DNA of 64,000 nt from Candidatus Fluviicola riflensis (GTDB lineage: Bacteria; Bacteroidota; Bacteroidia; Flavobacteriales_D; Crocinitomicaceae), in the NCBI GenBank assembly GCA_002243285.1, contig CP022585.1:1266669-1330668 (forward strand), written 5' to 3'. Below, piece after piece: positions 1 through 9,436 of the stretch. The notes beneath the pieces were generated by a model. That model was not told the origin of the DNA, did not search any database, and saw nothing but the letters and a program-made list of their open reading frames with translations. Each line of letters opens with the position of its first letter. Positions within the stretch are counted from its first letter, which is position 1. A program made the position numbers and the translations under genes.

Positions 1-1905
1 GGATTTGATTTTGGTACTGCGTGTGCCAATTCCCCTCTTCAATTTACAGATACTTCGACGATCCTCAACGGAACAATCAGCGGCTGGGACTGGGACTTCG
101 GTGATGGGCAAACTTCCACTTTACAAAGTCCTGCTCATACTTATGCTGCAGCCGGATCTTACAATGTTCAACTGATCATTTCTTCTGATGAAGGATGTAC
201 GGATACGATCGAACAAACGGTCAATGTTGACGTACTTCCGGATGTACAGTTTGCACTCACGAATGAATGTATCAATGAAGTCGTTTCATTCGATAATCAA
301 ACACCGGATGCACCACCATTGATCTTTACATGGGATTTCGGTGACGGAAGTGCTTTTTCTGCTGTAGAAGATCCTACACATACCTATACAGCTGCCGGGG
401 CGTATACAGTAGAATTAGTAGTAGAAAATAGCAATGGTTGCAAAGACAGCTTGTCACAACCGATTACGATTTATGCGTTACCAATAATTGATGCGGGTCC
501 TGATGTACAAATTTGTCCCGGTACATCTGTTACGTTAAACGGAGCCGGAGGTTCTTCTTATACATGGGATAATTCGGTGACGAATGGTGTTGCTTTTAAT
601 CCGGCAGCGGCAGCTACGTATACAGTTACGGGCACTGATGCAAACGGTTGTGTAAATACCGATCAGATGCAACTAACGTTATTCGACCCACCGGTTGTGA
701 ATGCCGGTCCTGACGTAGAAGTGTGTACCGGAACTTCCGTTATATTTTCTGGTTCAGGAGCTGCAAATTATACGTGGGATGGTGGTGTGATCGACGCACA
801 ATCGTTTGTTCCTGCTGTAGGATCATATACTTTTACAGTTACAGGGACAGATGCCAATGGTTGTGTGGATACCGATGATGCAGACTTGGTTGTGAATTCT
901 AATCCGATTGTCAACGCGGGGCCCGATCAATTGATTTGCCCGGGAGCGATTACTTCCTTGTCAGGTTCAGGTGCGGCGACTTATCAGTGGGATAACAATG
1001 TGGTGAATAATCAAACGTTTTCTCCGGCAAACACAACTTTATATACGGTTGTCGGAACTTCCGCTGAGGGTTGTACCGGAACTGACCAGGTGCAAATTGC
1101 GATTGAACCTCCAACGAATCCATCATTTAATGCACCTGTAAGAGAAGGTTGCGAGCCATTGGATGTGAGTTTGACGAACACTTCTACCGGTACAGTTGGT
1201 GCTTCATGCTATTGGGAATTTGGCGATGGCACGAATGCGGTGAACTGCGGAACAGTTTTTCATCAGTACCCGAATCCGGGTTGTTATGACGTGACGCTTA
1301 CGGTTACAACCGCATTAGGATGTGTCTGGACAGCTTCGGTTGCCGATTATATCTGTGTGTTTCCGAATCCGGTTGCTGCGTTTACACCGACACCCGGAAT
1401 TATAGATGAATTGAATCCTACTTCTGTGATGAGCAATTCTTCGATTGGAGCATCAACTTATAGTTGGAATTTTGGTGACGGAAGTTCACAATCAAATGAA
1501 GAAGATCCTGAACACACATACCCGACTGATCCGATTTCGAATTATCTTATCCATTTGACGGCGATCACAGATCATGGTTGTATCGATACCGTTACGCATG
1601 TAATTGTGATGAATCCGGTATTGATCTATTATGTGCCGAATACGTTTACACCGGATGACGATGAGTTTAATCAAACATTCCAGCCAGTGTTTACCTCTGG
1701 TTTTGACCCGTATGATTTTAATATGCTGATCTATAACAGATGGGGCGAGGTCATCTTTGAAACAAATGATGCGGCCATTGGTTGGGACGGAACCTATCAC
1801 GGAACAATCGTGAAAGAAGGAAGTTATACATGGAAAATTGAATTTAAAACAACCGCTAATGATGAACGCAAGTTTGTTTTAGGACTTGTAAACGTTTTGC
1901 GATAA
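1..1905 (+). CDS. Giant secreted PKD-repeat protein with gliding-associated T9SS C-terminal domain (5' end outside window)
   Basis: The frame is open from base 1 to the TAA at 1903-1905, so the window holds only the last 634 residues. PKD domains are visible through the repeated WDFGDG/WEFGDG/WNFGDG motifs. Between them are three Ig-like modules, each opening with a (D/N)AGPD core followed by a Cys-Pro/Thr-Gly segment. The last ~90 residues (from YYVPNTFTPDDDEFNQT, then YNRWGEVIFE and GWDGTYHG) match the CHU_C / gliding-motility-associated C-terminal domain family, a signal for export by T9SS and surface attachment. The role is probably adhesion or matrix (inference). The gene at 2452-6141 ends in a very similar domain. 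Confidence 0.9.
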   Translation, partial: GFDFGTACANSPLQFTDTSTILNGTISGWDWDFGDGQTSTLQSPAHTYAAAGSYNVQLIISSDEGCTDTIEQTVNVDVLPDVQFALTNECINEVVSFDNQTPDAPPLIFTWDFGDGSAFSAVEDPTHTYTAAGAYTVELVVENSNGCKDSLSQPITIYALPIIDAGPDVQICPGTSVTLNGAGGSSYTWDNSVTNGVAFNPAAAATYTVTGTDANGCVNTDQMQLTLFDPPVVNAGPDVEVCTGTSVIFSGSGAANYTWDGGVIDAQSFVPAVGSYTFTVTGTDANGCVDTDDADLVVNSNPIVNAGPDQLICPGAITSLSGSGAATYQWDNNVVNNQTFSPANTTLYTVVGTSAEGCTGTDQVQIAIEPPTNPSFNAPVREGCEPLDVSLTNTSTGTVGASCYWEFGDGTNAVNCGTVFHQYPNPGCYDVTLTVTTALGCVWTASVADYICVFPNPVAAFTPTPGIIDELNPTSVMSNSSIGASTYSWNFGDGSSQSNEEDPEHTYPTDPISNYLIHLTAITDHGCIDTVTHVIVMNPVLIYYVPNTFTPDDDEFNQTFQPVFTSGFDPYDFNMLIYNRWGEVIFETNDAAIGWDGTYHGTIVKEGSYTWKIEFKTTANDERKFVLGLVNVLR

Positions 1906-2020
1906 GGAGTTGTTTGGAATCCAAGAAAGACCCTTTTTTATGAACATTAATTTTTAAATCGAAGACAACCTATCAGGTGTTTGGACGTATTAGTTATGTT
2001 AAACCCTGAACTAGGATAAA

Positions 2021-2455
2021 ATGATAAAAGCAACCTGTTGTTTAGCAATCTTGCTATTCACAATTACAAGTGTTTCCGCACAGGAAACCATCGATAAACG
2101 TTTGGTTAAAAATCGCGGTAAACAAGCCGAAGAGGCTTTTGTACACAACAAAAACAGTTACAATTATTATCTTTTTGAATTGGATAAGGGCCATTGGATG
2201 ACCACTGTTTCGGCATTGGATAACAATGAGAAAAACCTGCTTCAACCGGCAGAAAACTTCAAAAACGAACAAGGCCAATCACTTACCTACGCCGAAGCAA
2301 GCGCTGAAACGTTCAATTACTACGACTACGGAATCCGTATTGCAAAAGAACAGCGTCTTTATATCGCATTGGATGCAGAACATGTACTTGTTTTCCATTC
2401 TATTCCTGAACTCTCAAAACTGTTCTCGAACAGCGAATTCAATACCAAGAAATGA
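2021..2455 (+). CDS. Small secreted protein of unknown function
   Basis: 144 residues. The N-terminus has a Lys followed by a hydrophobic stretch ending in VSAQE, a clear signal peptide cut near residue 20, so the product is periplasmic or exported. The mature part is polar, rich in Asn, Lys and Tyr, and has no domain I recognise. The stop overlaps the start of the next gene in an ATGA arrangement (2452-2455), so the two are almost certainly translated together. It may be an accessory protein for the giant adhesin downstream (inference from coupling only). Confidence 0.75.
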   Translation: MIKATCCLAILLFTITSVSAQETIDKRLVKNRGKQAEEAFVHNKNSYNYYLFELDKGHWMTTVSALDNNEKNLLQPAENFKNEQGQSLTYAEASAETFNYYDYGIRIAKEQRLYIALDAEHVLVFHSIPELSKLFSNSEFNTKK

Positions 2456-5400
2456 TGAGAATAGTTTTATCAATAATTGCTTTTTTAGCAGCAGGGTTTA
2501 CTGGTTTTGCTCAGCAAACCGATATCGTTTTCGGCCCGGCCGTTAGTGGCCAGACATTCAATACTTGCAACGGTTTTATCATCGATTCCGGTGGTCAGGG
2601 TGGCTCGGGTTATTCAAACGGTGAAACAAGTATCATTACCATTTGTCCGGGAACTCCGGGAGATATCGTTTCCGTTGTATTCAATTTATTTGCCCTGAGT
2701 ACGGTCGATGACAACCCGCTTCCGAATGTAACCAACCTCGATTACATGGATGTTTACGATGGTAATTCTGTTGGTGCGCCAACATTGGGAACTTATTCCG
2801 GAAATGAATTGCAGGGGGTTGTAATTATCGCTACTGCATTAAATACCAGTGGTTGTTTGACGTTTCGTTTCCGCTCCAATTCTACGGGAACCGGAATGTT
2901 CAGTGCCAGCGCCAGTTGCGAAACGCCTTGTGCGACTCCTACTGCAGCCGGAGCAATTGTAGCCGGAATTACACCCGATAGTATCCGTGTTTGCATTGGT
3001 GATCCCGTAAGTTTTAACAGTAACGGATCATTTGCAGCGCCCGGATTTAACCTCGTGGATTACAACTGGAATTTCATGGATGGAAGTGAAACTTCAGGTC
3101 AGGCAGTTACCCACTCGTTTAGCGAACCGGGACAGTATTTGGTGCAACTTTTCGTTACAGATGACAACGGATGTTCCAATACAAATCTGGTCGATTTGCA
3201 GGTGTTTGTGGCAACAACCCCCGATTTTACAGGATTCCCCGCTGATACCACACTTTGTATAGGAGAAAGTATTACGTATACGACCGATCCTGAATCATAC
3301 GAGGTTTTATGGGATGGTTTCCCGAATTCCAATTCTATTCAGGACGGTTGTTTGCCTGACACATTATTAGGAGTATCACAAGATGTAACAATCCTTCAAA
3401 CTAACTTTAATCCCGGTGCAACACTATCAGATATCAATGATCTTGAAAGTGTGTGCCTTGAGTTGGAGCATACTTTTATGGGAGATTTGGTCATTATTAT
3501 AGAATGTCCCAATGGGCAATCAGCCATACTGCACCAGCAAGGTGGTGGCGGAACACAAATCGGAATTCCGGTTCAGGCAGATAATGTAGATTGCAGCGAT
3601 CCGGCAACGCAAGGTGTACCATTTAATTATTGTTTTTCACCAACTGCGACAGAAACATGGGTAGAATGGGTAGACAATAACGGCTGGGGTGGCACATTAC
3701 CTGCCGGAACCTACGAACCGGTACAACCGCTGACCAACCTGTTGGGGTGTCCGCTTAATGGCGTTTGGACCTTGACAGTTATTGACAACTGGGCGGCAGA
3801 TGACGGAACACTGTTCAGCTTTGCTTTAAATGTTGATCCATCATTGATTCCACCTGTAACCACATTTGAGCCTCAAATTGGCTGGGGTGCAGATTCTTCC
3901 TACTGGGAAGCAGGTGGAGCTTTTGTAACATCGCTTTCACCAAATGCTGATGTGATTTCGATTACACCGGCAACTGCTGGAACATATACTTACACTTATC
4001 ACGTGATCGACGATTTTGGTTGCGAACATGATACATCTGTCGTAATTACGGTAACTAATAACCTGATCCCAAATGCAGGACCCGATGTGGTGATTTGTGA
4101 TGGTGATCCTGTTCAATTAAACGGTTCTATCAACGGATTGGCAGGAAGCTCACCTTGTAATTATAATTTATCACTGGATGATCTGTTTGGCGATGGCTGG
4201 GGTGGAAATAATGTCACCGTAACCATTAACGGAGTTCCTACTGTGTACACCATTAACCCGAATGTCTTTAACCAGGTATTCCCGATCTCGATACCAAACG
4301 GAGCGACGGTTACCGTAACGTTCTTCGATGATAATACCTTTAATTCATGGGATTGCTCTTACACGTTAACAGATCCTTATGGCAATCAATTGTTGCTGAA
4401 CGGTGAAAATTTCAATCCGCCAACACTTGATCCTTATAATTTCACTGCCGACTGTTTCAACGGTTATGTGTTTAACTGGACAACGGCTGTCGGTTCGTTT
4501 GATGATCCGGATGTGGCTGGTCCGATTGCAACCTTTAACAGCCCGGGTGTTGTGACATTGACCACTTACCCGAACGGACACCCCTTGTGTGCAACAACCG
4601 ATCAATTGAATGTTTCCATGTCCGCTTCGGCCGATCCTGGGAATGATAATGTACTTTCGATTTGTTCGCAAGGAGCTGCGCAGGATTTATTCCCATTGCT
4701 TGGAGCAACAGCTTCACCAAACGGCAGCTGGACAGGTCCGAATGGTGCCGCTGTGACCATGCCTTATGATCCGGTGACAATGAATCCGGGAGCGTATACG
4801 TATTCGATCGATTCGAACGGTTGTGTTTCGGAAGCCATTATAACGGTTACGGAAATTGTGACGACTTTAAATGTTGCCGTAACGAATGTATCTTGTTTCG
4901 GGGCCAATAACGGTTCTATTTTAGCGACGACTACCAATGGTGATTCATATTCGCTGGACGGCGGCTTAGCGCAGGCTTATGCAGGAAATACATTTACGAT
5001 TAATAATCTTGCTGCGGGAACTTACGTATTGGATGTAACCGGAAATAACGGTTGTGCTGATCAGGAAACGTTTACTATTACGGAACCCGTTCAGCTTTCC
5101 ATACCCACTATCTCACCTAATATTACAATCTGCCCGGGTGCAACTACAGCATTGACGGCGACAGGTGCTGGCGGAAGTTCTGCTTATACATTTACCTGGT
5201 TTGATGGCAATACAATGCTTGGAACAGGAAGTCCTTTCAATGTGACGCCTGCCAACACGACAAACTATTGTGTTGTGCTCACAGAAGCTTGCGGATCTGT
5301 TCCTGATACAGCTTGTATGACGGTTTCCAATCCTGATCCTATTATACCATTGGTAGCGCCTGATGTTACCTCCGGCTGTTTTCCTGTACCCGTTAATTTC

Positions 5401-6141
5401 ACCAATATGAGTGCAGGTGGAACCGTTACTTCCATGATCATTGATTATGGAGATGGAACATCAGAGACTTTACCGGGAATGAATGGTTCGAATCATGTAT
5501 ATGAAAACCCGGGAACATACACGGTAAGTCTCATCGTCACATCGGATATCGGTTGTGTCTATACAGCAACTTTCCCGAATATGATTACCGTTTTCAACCG
5601 GCCAATTGCGAATTTCAACATTCAGCCAAACATGATTTCCATGTTTAATCCGTTTACATTCCTTGACAACGGAAGTACAACTGATGTGGTTTCGTGGGAC
5701 TGGCAAATCGAAGATGGAATACCTTCTACAGCCACAACTGAAAATGTGAGTGCACAATTCCCTGACGGTGTACCGGGTAATTATGAGGTAAACTTATATG
5801 TGACCAATGCAGACGGTTGCACAGACTCTGTGATGCATGTGGTTCAGGTTGTGAGTGAGGTAATTATTTACGCACCGAACGCCTTTACACCGGATGATGA
5901 TGAGTTTAACCAAACATGGTTTGTTCACATTGATGGTATCGACGTGAGCAATTTTGAACTGTTGATTTACAACAGATGGGGAGAAATTGTCTTTGAAAGC
6001 CATGATTATCAAACAGGCTGGGATGGAACGTACCACGGTAGAATTGTGCCGCAGGGAACGTATACATGGACGATCTCAACCAAGGATATGAACAATGACG
6101 ACAAATATACTTTTGACGGACATTTTAGCGTAATAAGATAG
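2452..6141 (+). CDS. 1229-residue secreted CUB/PKD/P-domain/SprB-repeat protein with gliding-associated T9SS C-terminal domain
   Basis: A signal peptide (residues 1-21, ending TGFAQQ) is followed by a CUB-like domain (~28-155, with MDVYDG and a terminal GCLTFRF strand). Next come a PKD domain (~165-250), a proprotein-convertase P-like domain (~310-465, with LEHTFMGDLVI and GVWTLTVIDNWAADDG), an Ig-like AGPD module, a SprB-type repeat (~800-880, VSCFGANNGS) and a second PKD region (~960-1060). The C-terminus is a CHU_C-like domain (IYAPNAFTPDDDEFNQT, YNRWGEIVFE, GWDGTYHGR). This mix is typical of T9SS surface adhesins. The start follows from ATGA coupling with the upstream gene. A strong terminator begins 17 bases after the stop. 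Confidence 0.92.
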   Translation: MMRIVLSIIAFLAAGFTGFAQQTDIVFGPAVSGQTFNTCNGFIIDSGGQGGSGYSNGETSIITICPGTPGDIVSVVFNLFALSTVDDNPLPNVTNLDYMDVYDGNSVGAPTLGTYSGNELQGVVIIATALNTSGCLTFRFRSNSTGTGMFSASASCETPCATPTAAGAIVAGITPDSIRVCIGDPVSFNSNGSFAAPGFNLVDYNWNFMDGSETSGQAVTHSFSEPGQYLVQLFVTDDNGCSNTNLVDLQVFVATTPDFTGFPADTTLCIGESITYTTDPESYEVLWDGFPNSNSIQDGCLPDTLLGVSQDVTILQTNFNPGATLSDINDLESVCLELEHTFMGDLVIIIECPNGQSAILHQQGGGGTQIGIPVQADNVDCSDPATQGVPFNYCFSPTATETWVEWVDNNGWGGTLPAGTYEPVQPLTNLLGCPLNGVWTLTVIDNWAADDGTLFSFALNVDPSLIPPVTTFEPQIGWGADSSYWEAGGAFVTSLSPNADVISITPATAGTYTYTYHVIDDFGCEHDTSVVITVTNNLIPNAGPDVVICDGDPVQLNGSINGLAGSSPCNYNLSLDDLFGDGWGGNNVTVTINGVPTVYTINPNVFNQVFPISIPNGATVTVTFFDDNTFNSWDCSYTLTDPYGNQLLLNGENFNPPTLDPYNFTADCFNGYVFNWTTAVGSFDDPDVAGPIATFNSPGVVTLTTYPNGHPLCATTDQLNVSMSASADPGNDNVLSICSQGAAQDLFPLLGATASPNGSWTGPNGAAVTMPYDPVTMNPGAYTYSIDSNGCVSEAIITVTEIVTTLNVAVTNVSCFGANNGSILATTTNGDSYSLDGGLAQAYAGNTFTINNLAAGTYVLDVTGNNGCADQETFTITEPVQLSIPTISPNITICPGATTALTATGAGGSSAYTFTWFDGNTMLGTGSPFNVTPANTTNYCVVLTEACGSVPDTACMTVSNPDPIIPLVAPDVTSGCFPVPVNFTNMSAGGTVTSMIIDYGDGTSETLPGMNGSNHVYENPGTYTVSLIVTSDIGCVYTATFPNMITVFNRPIANFNIQPNMISMFNPFTFLDNGSTTDVVSWDWQIEDGIPSTATTENVSAQFPDGVPGNYEVNLYVTNADGCTDSVMHVVQVVSEVIIYAPNAFTPDDDEFNQTWFVHIDGIDVSNFELLIYNRWGEIVFESHDYQTGWDGTYHGRIVPQGTYTWTISTKDMNNDDKYTFDGHFSVIR

Positions 6142-6158
6142 ATGAAAATCGATTCGTG

Positions 6159-6195
6159 AAAAAAGCCGGGTTCTTCGTAAGAATTCGGCTTTTTT
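6159..6195 (+). terminator. Rho-independent terminator after the adhesin operon
   Basis: AAAAAAGCCG pairs with CGGCTTTTTT around a GGTTCTT/AAGAATT inner stem (two G-T wobbles) and a 3-base loop. It lies just after the TAG of the 1229-residue protein. A runs on the other side make it potentially bidirectional. Confidence 0.9.
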
Positions 6196-6229
6196 GTGGA
6201 ATAATACCTGATAAATGAGACAAAAGGAT

Positions 6230-6346
6230 TCCCACTAATACACGAATTTTTGTTCGGCTAACGCACTCGCCGACAATTGTAACACATATCACATGTAAAC
6301 AAAGCGCGTCCGTTAGGCGCGCTATAATTCGTGCATTCGTGGGGGA
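6230..6346. repeat. Intergenic imperfect inverted repeat (CACGAAT type)
   Basis: Left arm 6230-6248 (TCCCACTAATACACGAATT) pairs imperfectly with right arm 6326-6346 (AATTCGTGCATTCGTGGGG...). Inside lies a further small stem, AGCGCG (6303-6308) with CGCGCT (6318-6323). It sits between convergent genes, so a hairpin with a terminator-like or mRNA-stabilising role is plausible. Confidence 0.6.
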
Positions 6347-6352
6347 AAAATA

Positions 6353-6374
6353 ACGTCCTGGCTAGCCAGGACGT
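6353..6374. repeat. Perfect 22-bp palindrome downstream of proline dehydrogenase
   Basis: ACGTCCTGGCT followed by AGCCAGGACGT is a perfect palindrome with no spacer, 37 bases beyond the stop of the minus-strand proline dehydrogenase gene. It has no T tract, so it is either a processing or retroregulatory hairpin or a DNA-level site. Confidence 0.65.
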
Positions 6375-6411
6375 GGTATCAATTCTATGTAGGGTAAATG
6401 AAATCGCTGAA

Positions 6412-7578
6412 TTACAACCTGCGGCGCTGCTTTTCCTGGCGAATAAGGCTTAACTCGCGTCCTGTTTGTCCTTTTACCGAAGTATTTTCATCAGCGCGGC
6501 GAAACAAGTAAGGAATCACTTCTTTTACCGGGCCATACGGAACATATTTTGCCACATTGTAACCGGCATGTGCCAGGTTGTAGGAAATATGATCACTCAT
6601 ACCGAGTAATTGAGCAAAATAAATACGTTTATCAGATTTGTCAATTCCTTTCTTTTCCATCAAATCAGCTAAGAAAGCACTTGAATCTTCATTATGGGTC
6701 CCGGCGCACAAGGCGATGTGATCGATATGATCAACCAAAAAAGTAAGTGCGTCGTTGTAATCCTTATCACAAGCCACCTTGTTAGGTTGGATCGGATCTG
6801 GATATTCTTTTTCGGCTGCACGTTTGCGTTCTTTTTCCATGTACGCACCACGAACCAGTTTCACTCCGTAATGCAGTTTGTTAGTTGTAGCCCAGGCAAC
6901 AGATTCCTGTAAAAAGGCCAAGCGGTCATGGCGGTACATTTGCACTGTATTATAAACAATAGCTTTCTCTTTATTGTATAGTTCCATCATCTGATGGCAA
7001 ATACGGTCAATTGTGTCCTGAATCCAGGTTTCTTCAGCATCAATAAACACCGGTACATGACTTTCGTAGGCAGCTTTGCAAATGCGGTTTACACGTTCAA
7101 CTACCAAATTATAAGTCGCTTTTTCTGTTTCACTGAGGTCCGATTCGGATGCATTTGCTTTTTCAAGGATCGCAAATTCGGCAATTCCTGTGACTTTAAA
7201 AACGGCAAACGGAATGCCTTCGTTATTTTTTGCTTTGGTAATGGTGGCAATGATTTCGTTAGTCGTTGCTTCAAAATCTTCCGGCGATTCTTTTCCTTCA
7301 ACCGAATAATCCAAAATGGTACCGACATGATTTTTCCACATGGAATTGATCGTTGGCGTACATTCTTCAATGGTTTCACCGCCACAAAATTGCTTGAAAA
7401 TAGTTGCCTTGATCATACCTTGAATCGGTAAACCTATGTTGAGGAAAAAACTCGTTACACCTTTTCCGGCCTTCACCAAACCTGGACTTGCCATGACCGA
7501 AAACAGGAAATTGGCACGACGCAAATCGGCATTTGTCTTATGCTTAAAAGCAATCTCTGTATTATTGAACGAAATCAT
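6412..7578 (-). CDS. Proline dehydrogenase (monofunctional)
   Basis: 388 residues, forming a PRODH-type flavin-dependent (beta/alpha)8 barrel. It oxidises proline to pyrroline-5-carboxylate with FAD as first step of proline catabolism. Diagnostic stretches are VKLVRGAYMEKERKRA (~residues 240-255), the FAQLLGMSDH segment, and the C-terminal substrate-binding YLFRRADENTS. The length fits the stand-alone Bacteroidota enzyme, with no P5C dehydrogenase fusion. It is divergent from aroB with 99 bases between the two starts, so their promoters lie back to back. Confidence 0.93.
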   Translation of the reverse strand: MISFNNTEIAFKHKTNADLRRANFLFSVMASPGLVKAGKGVTSFFLNIGLPIQGMIKATIFKQFCGGETIEECTPTINSMWKNHVGTILDYSVEGKESPEDFEATTNEIIATITKAKNNEGIPFAVFKVTGIAEFAILEKANASESDLSETEKATYNLVVERVNRICKAAYESHVPVFIDAEETWIQDTIDRICHQMMELYNKEKAIVYNTVQMYRHDRLAFLQESVAWATTNKLHYGVKLVRGAYMEKERKRAAEKEYPDPIQPNKVACDKDYNDALTFLVDHIDHIALCAGTHNEDSSAFLADLMEKKGIDKSDKRIYFAQLLGMSDHISYNLAHAGYNVAKYVPYGPVKEVIPYLFRRADENTSVKGQTGRELSLIRQEKQRRRL

Positions 7579-7602
7579 GCGGTAAAATTAACCTGTTTCG
7601 TC

Positions 7603-7610
7603 TATTTTTG
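7603..7610 (+). promoter_or_regulatory. Possible -7 element TATTTTTG of the aroB promoter
   Basis: Matches the Bacteroidota TAnnTTTG consensus, 67 bases upstream of the GTG start of aroB. No clear TTG -33 element is seen at the right distance, so this is weak. Confidence 0.35.
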
Positions 7611-7677
7611 TGCTTTGAATGAGTCTAAATTCACTTTTCATAGGATTCATAGGCATCCAATTTAGAAACAACAACTT

Positions 7678-8763
7678 GTGAAGCAATTAGAAATAGGAAC
7701 CTGTAAGATCGAAATAGGAAGTATTGTTTCCTCTTCGTTCGAGCATTTATTAACCGACAAATACGCCCATTCACGAAAGATTATATTGGTAGATGAAAAT
7801 ACCCACGATCAGTGTTTGGAATACATGATTACTTCTTTTCCGGTTTTGGAAGAGGCGGAAGTAATGCTATTGCCGGTTGGCGAAGAAAATAAAGTGATGG
7901 AAGTGTGTTTCCAGGTTTGGGAAGCCCTTTCGGAATACGGAATGGTACGTTCGGATGTGGTGATCAATCTTGGTGGCGGTGTAGTAACCGATATGGGCGG
8001 TTTTATCGCTTCTGTTTTTAAACGCGGGCTTGATTTTATTAATGTGCCAACCACTTTACTTGGAATGGTGGATGCTGCCATCGGCGGGAAAAACGGGATC
8101 GATCTGGGGCCGTATAAAAATCAATTGGGTGTGTTTGAGCATCCGGTGGCTATTTATATCGATCCGATTTTTTTACAAACATTGCCCGTCGAAGAATTGG
8201 TGTCCGGATATGCCGAAATGATCAAACATACGCTCATTGCCGACAAAGAACAGTGGAAACTGGTGCACCAATTGGATCCGATCAAACTACTTGCAAGTAA
8301 GCATTACGAAACATTGATCGTGCGATCTGTAGAAATAAAAACAACAGTTGTCAATGCCGACCCGAAGGAAGCCGGAATGCGTAAAATTCTCAATTTCGGG
8401 CATACGATCGGACATGCCATTGAAGGATTTTGTCTGCAAACCGAGCCGATTGCTCACGGACACGCAGTAGCGTTGGGAATGATCGCTGAAAGTTATATTT
8501 CGTTTAAACGGGAAAAGATCAGCCAGCGCGAATTATTGGAAATCACCAATTACCTGACGCAAATTTATCCGCATATTCCATTGGATGAATCAGATAAAAA
8601 TGATGTGCTGGAACTGATGAAACACGACAAGAAAAACGAGCGGAATACCGTAATGTGCGTGTTGCTTGACGGAATCGGAAATTGTATCTACAATCAGCCT
8701 ATTACCGAAAAAGAAGCGTACGAAGCGTTGTTGTACGTAGATTCGGTGTATACGTTGAATTAA
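7678..8763 (+). CDS. aroB: 3-dehydroquinate synthase
   Basis: 361 residues from a GTG start, the family's usual length. It converts DAHP to 3-dehydroquinate, the second step of the shikimate pathway for aromatic amino acids, in the cytoplasm with NAD and a divalent metal. Visible motifs are the NAD-binding NLGGGVVTDMGGF (~97-109), VPTTLLGMVDAAIGGKNGID (~123-142), and the metal-binding set: Glu in YAEMIKH, His in NFGHTIGHAIE and His in the HGHAVALGM loop. No other shikimate gene is adjacent, so it stands alone here. Confidence 0.97.
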   Translation: MKQLEIGTCKIEIGSIVSSSFEHLLTDKYAHSRKIILVDENTHDQCLEYMITSFPVLEEAEVMLLPVGEENKVMEVCFQVWEALSEYGMVRSDVVINLGGGVVTDMGGFIASVFKRGLDFINVPTTLLGMVDAAIGGKNGIDLGPYKNQLGVFEHPVAIYIDPIFLQTLPVEELVSGYAEMIKHTLIADKEQWKLVHQLDPIKLLASKHYETLIVRSVEIKTTVVNADPKEAGMRKILNFGHTIGHAIEGFCLQTEPIAHGHAVALGMIAESYISFKREKISQRELLEITNYLTQIYPHIPLDESDKNDVLELMKHDKKNERNTVMCVLLDGIGNCIYNQPITEKEAYEALLYVDSVYTLN

Positions 8764-8796
8764 GGAAATTTCCGGATTTAATTATTTGTCATTTAC

Positions 8797-8957
8797 AGTC
8801 CCGTAGGGACGTAATATGGTAACAAGAAATCATCAAATTATCATTTTACCCCCTAGGGGTAACACATTTCCGGCATAACACATTTAATATTTCACCCCTA
8901 CGGGGTGATGGCTTTAAGGAGGATAACGTAGTTACCATATTACGTCCCTACGGGACT
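8797..8957. repeat. 161-bp inverted-repeat element, copy 1 (CCCGTAGGGACG type)
   Basis: A perfect 27-bp inverted repeat forms the ends: 8797-8823 starts AGTCCCGTAGGGACGTAATA and 8931-8957 is its reverse complement. Each end is itself palindromic (GTCCC-GTA-GGGAC). Inside are two more small palindromes, TACCCCCTAGGGGTA (~8847) and TCACCCCTACGGGGTGA (~8892). No ORF lies inside. A second element of the same plan lies at 14974-15123. It is REP/BIME-like or a small non-autonomous mobile element. Confidence 0.8.
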
Positions 8958-9034
8958 ATTGTCAGAATCGATGAAATCTGCGGAGAAATAAAGATGTCTG
9001 AATGTTAAATTATCAGTGGTTTCGGTCTTATAAA

Positions 9035-9391
9035 TTATTCTTTCCCGTTTTTCTTCAACGAAAGCAGTTTTGACTTGATTTCTTCCAAACGAAGAATAAT
9101 CTGATCATTCGAAAAATTGGTAGTCATATCAGCTGAATCCTTTGATTTCAGTGCCTTTTTGGCTCCGTCAAGGGTATAGCCTTCCATTTTTACAAGTTGA
9201 TAAATCTTGTTAAAATGTTCAATGTCTTTCACCGTAAATAAGCGATTTCCCTTCTTGTTTTTTTTAGGTTGGATAATCGTGAATTCCTTTTCCCAAAATC
9301 TTATAAGTGAGGCGTTTACATCAAAAATGGCGGCAACCTCTCCAATGGAGTAATACAACTTTGTTAATTGAATGTCTGCTAGTTTGCTCAA
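9035..9391 (-). CDS. MerR-family transcriptional regulator
   Basis: 118 residues. An N-terminal winged helix-turn-helix (YYSIGEVAAIFDVNASLIRFWEKEF, then NRLFTVKDIEHFNKIYQLV) is followed by a short helical tail rich in Lys. The Bacteroidota group of small MerR proteins lacks an effector domain, as here, so the signal is unknown. The start taken is TTG at 9391, because no ATG precedes the HTH. It is divergent from the NlpC/P60 gene with 45 bases between them, so it could bind over that gene's promoter (inference). Confidence 0.85.
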   Translation of the reverse strand: MSKLADIQLTKLYYSIGEVAAIFDVNASLIRFWEKEFTIIQPKKNKKGNRLFTVKDIEHFNKIYQLVKMEGYTLDGAKKALKSKDSADMTTNFSNDQIILRLEEIKSKLLSLKKNGKE

Positions 9392-9402
9392 AATGAAGGG
9401 CT

Positions 9403-9431
9403 TTGATTCTGTGAAAATAATGATAATTTTG
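9403..9431 (+). promoter_or_regulatory. Promoter of the NlpC/P60 gene
   Basis: TTG (9403-9405), 18-bp spacer, TAATTTTG (9424-9431), matching the Bacteroidota sigma-A consensus TTG-N17-23-TAnnTTTG. The GTG start is at 9437, so the transcript would begin at or next to the start codon (leaderless). Confidence 0.65.
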
Positions 9432-9436
9432 CATTC

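Noticed and set aside
6994..7431. 145-codon plus-strand ORF inside proline dehydrogenase
   Set aside because: It lies fully opposite a well-supported enzyme and is Phe/Asn-rich, a typical antisense shadow.
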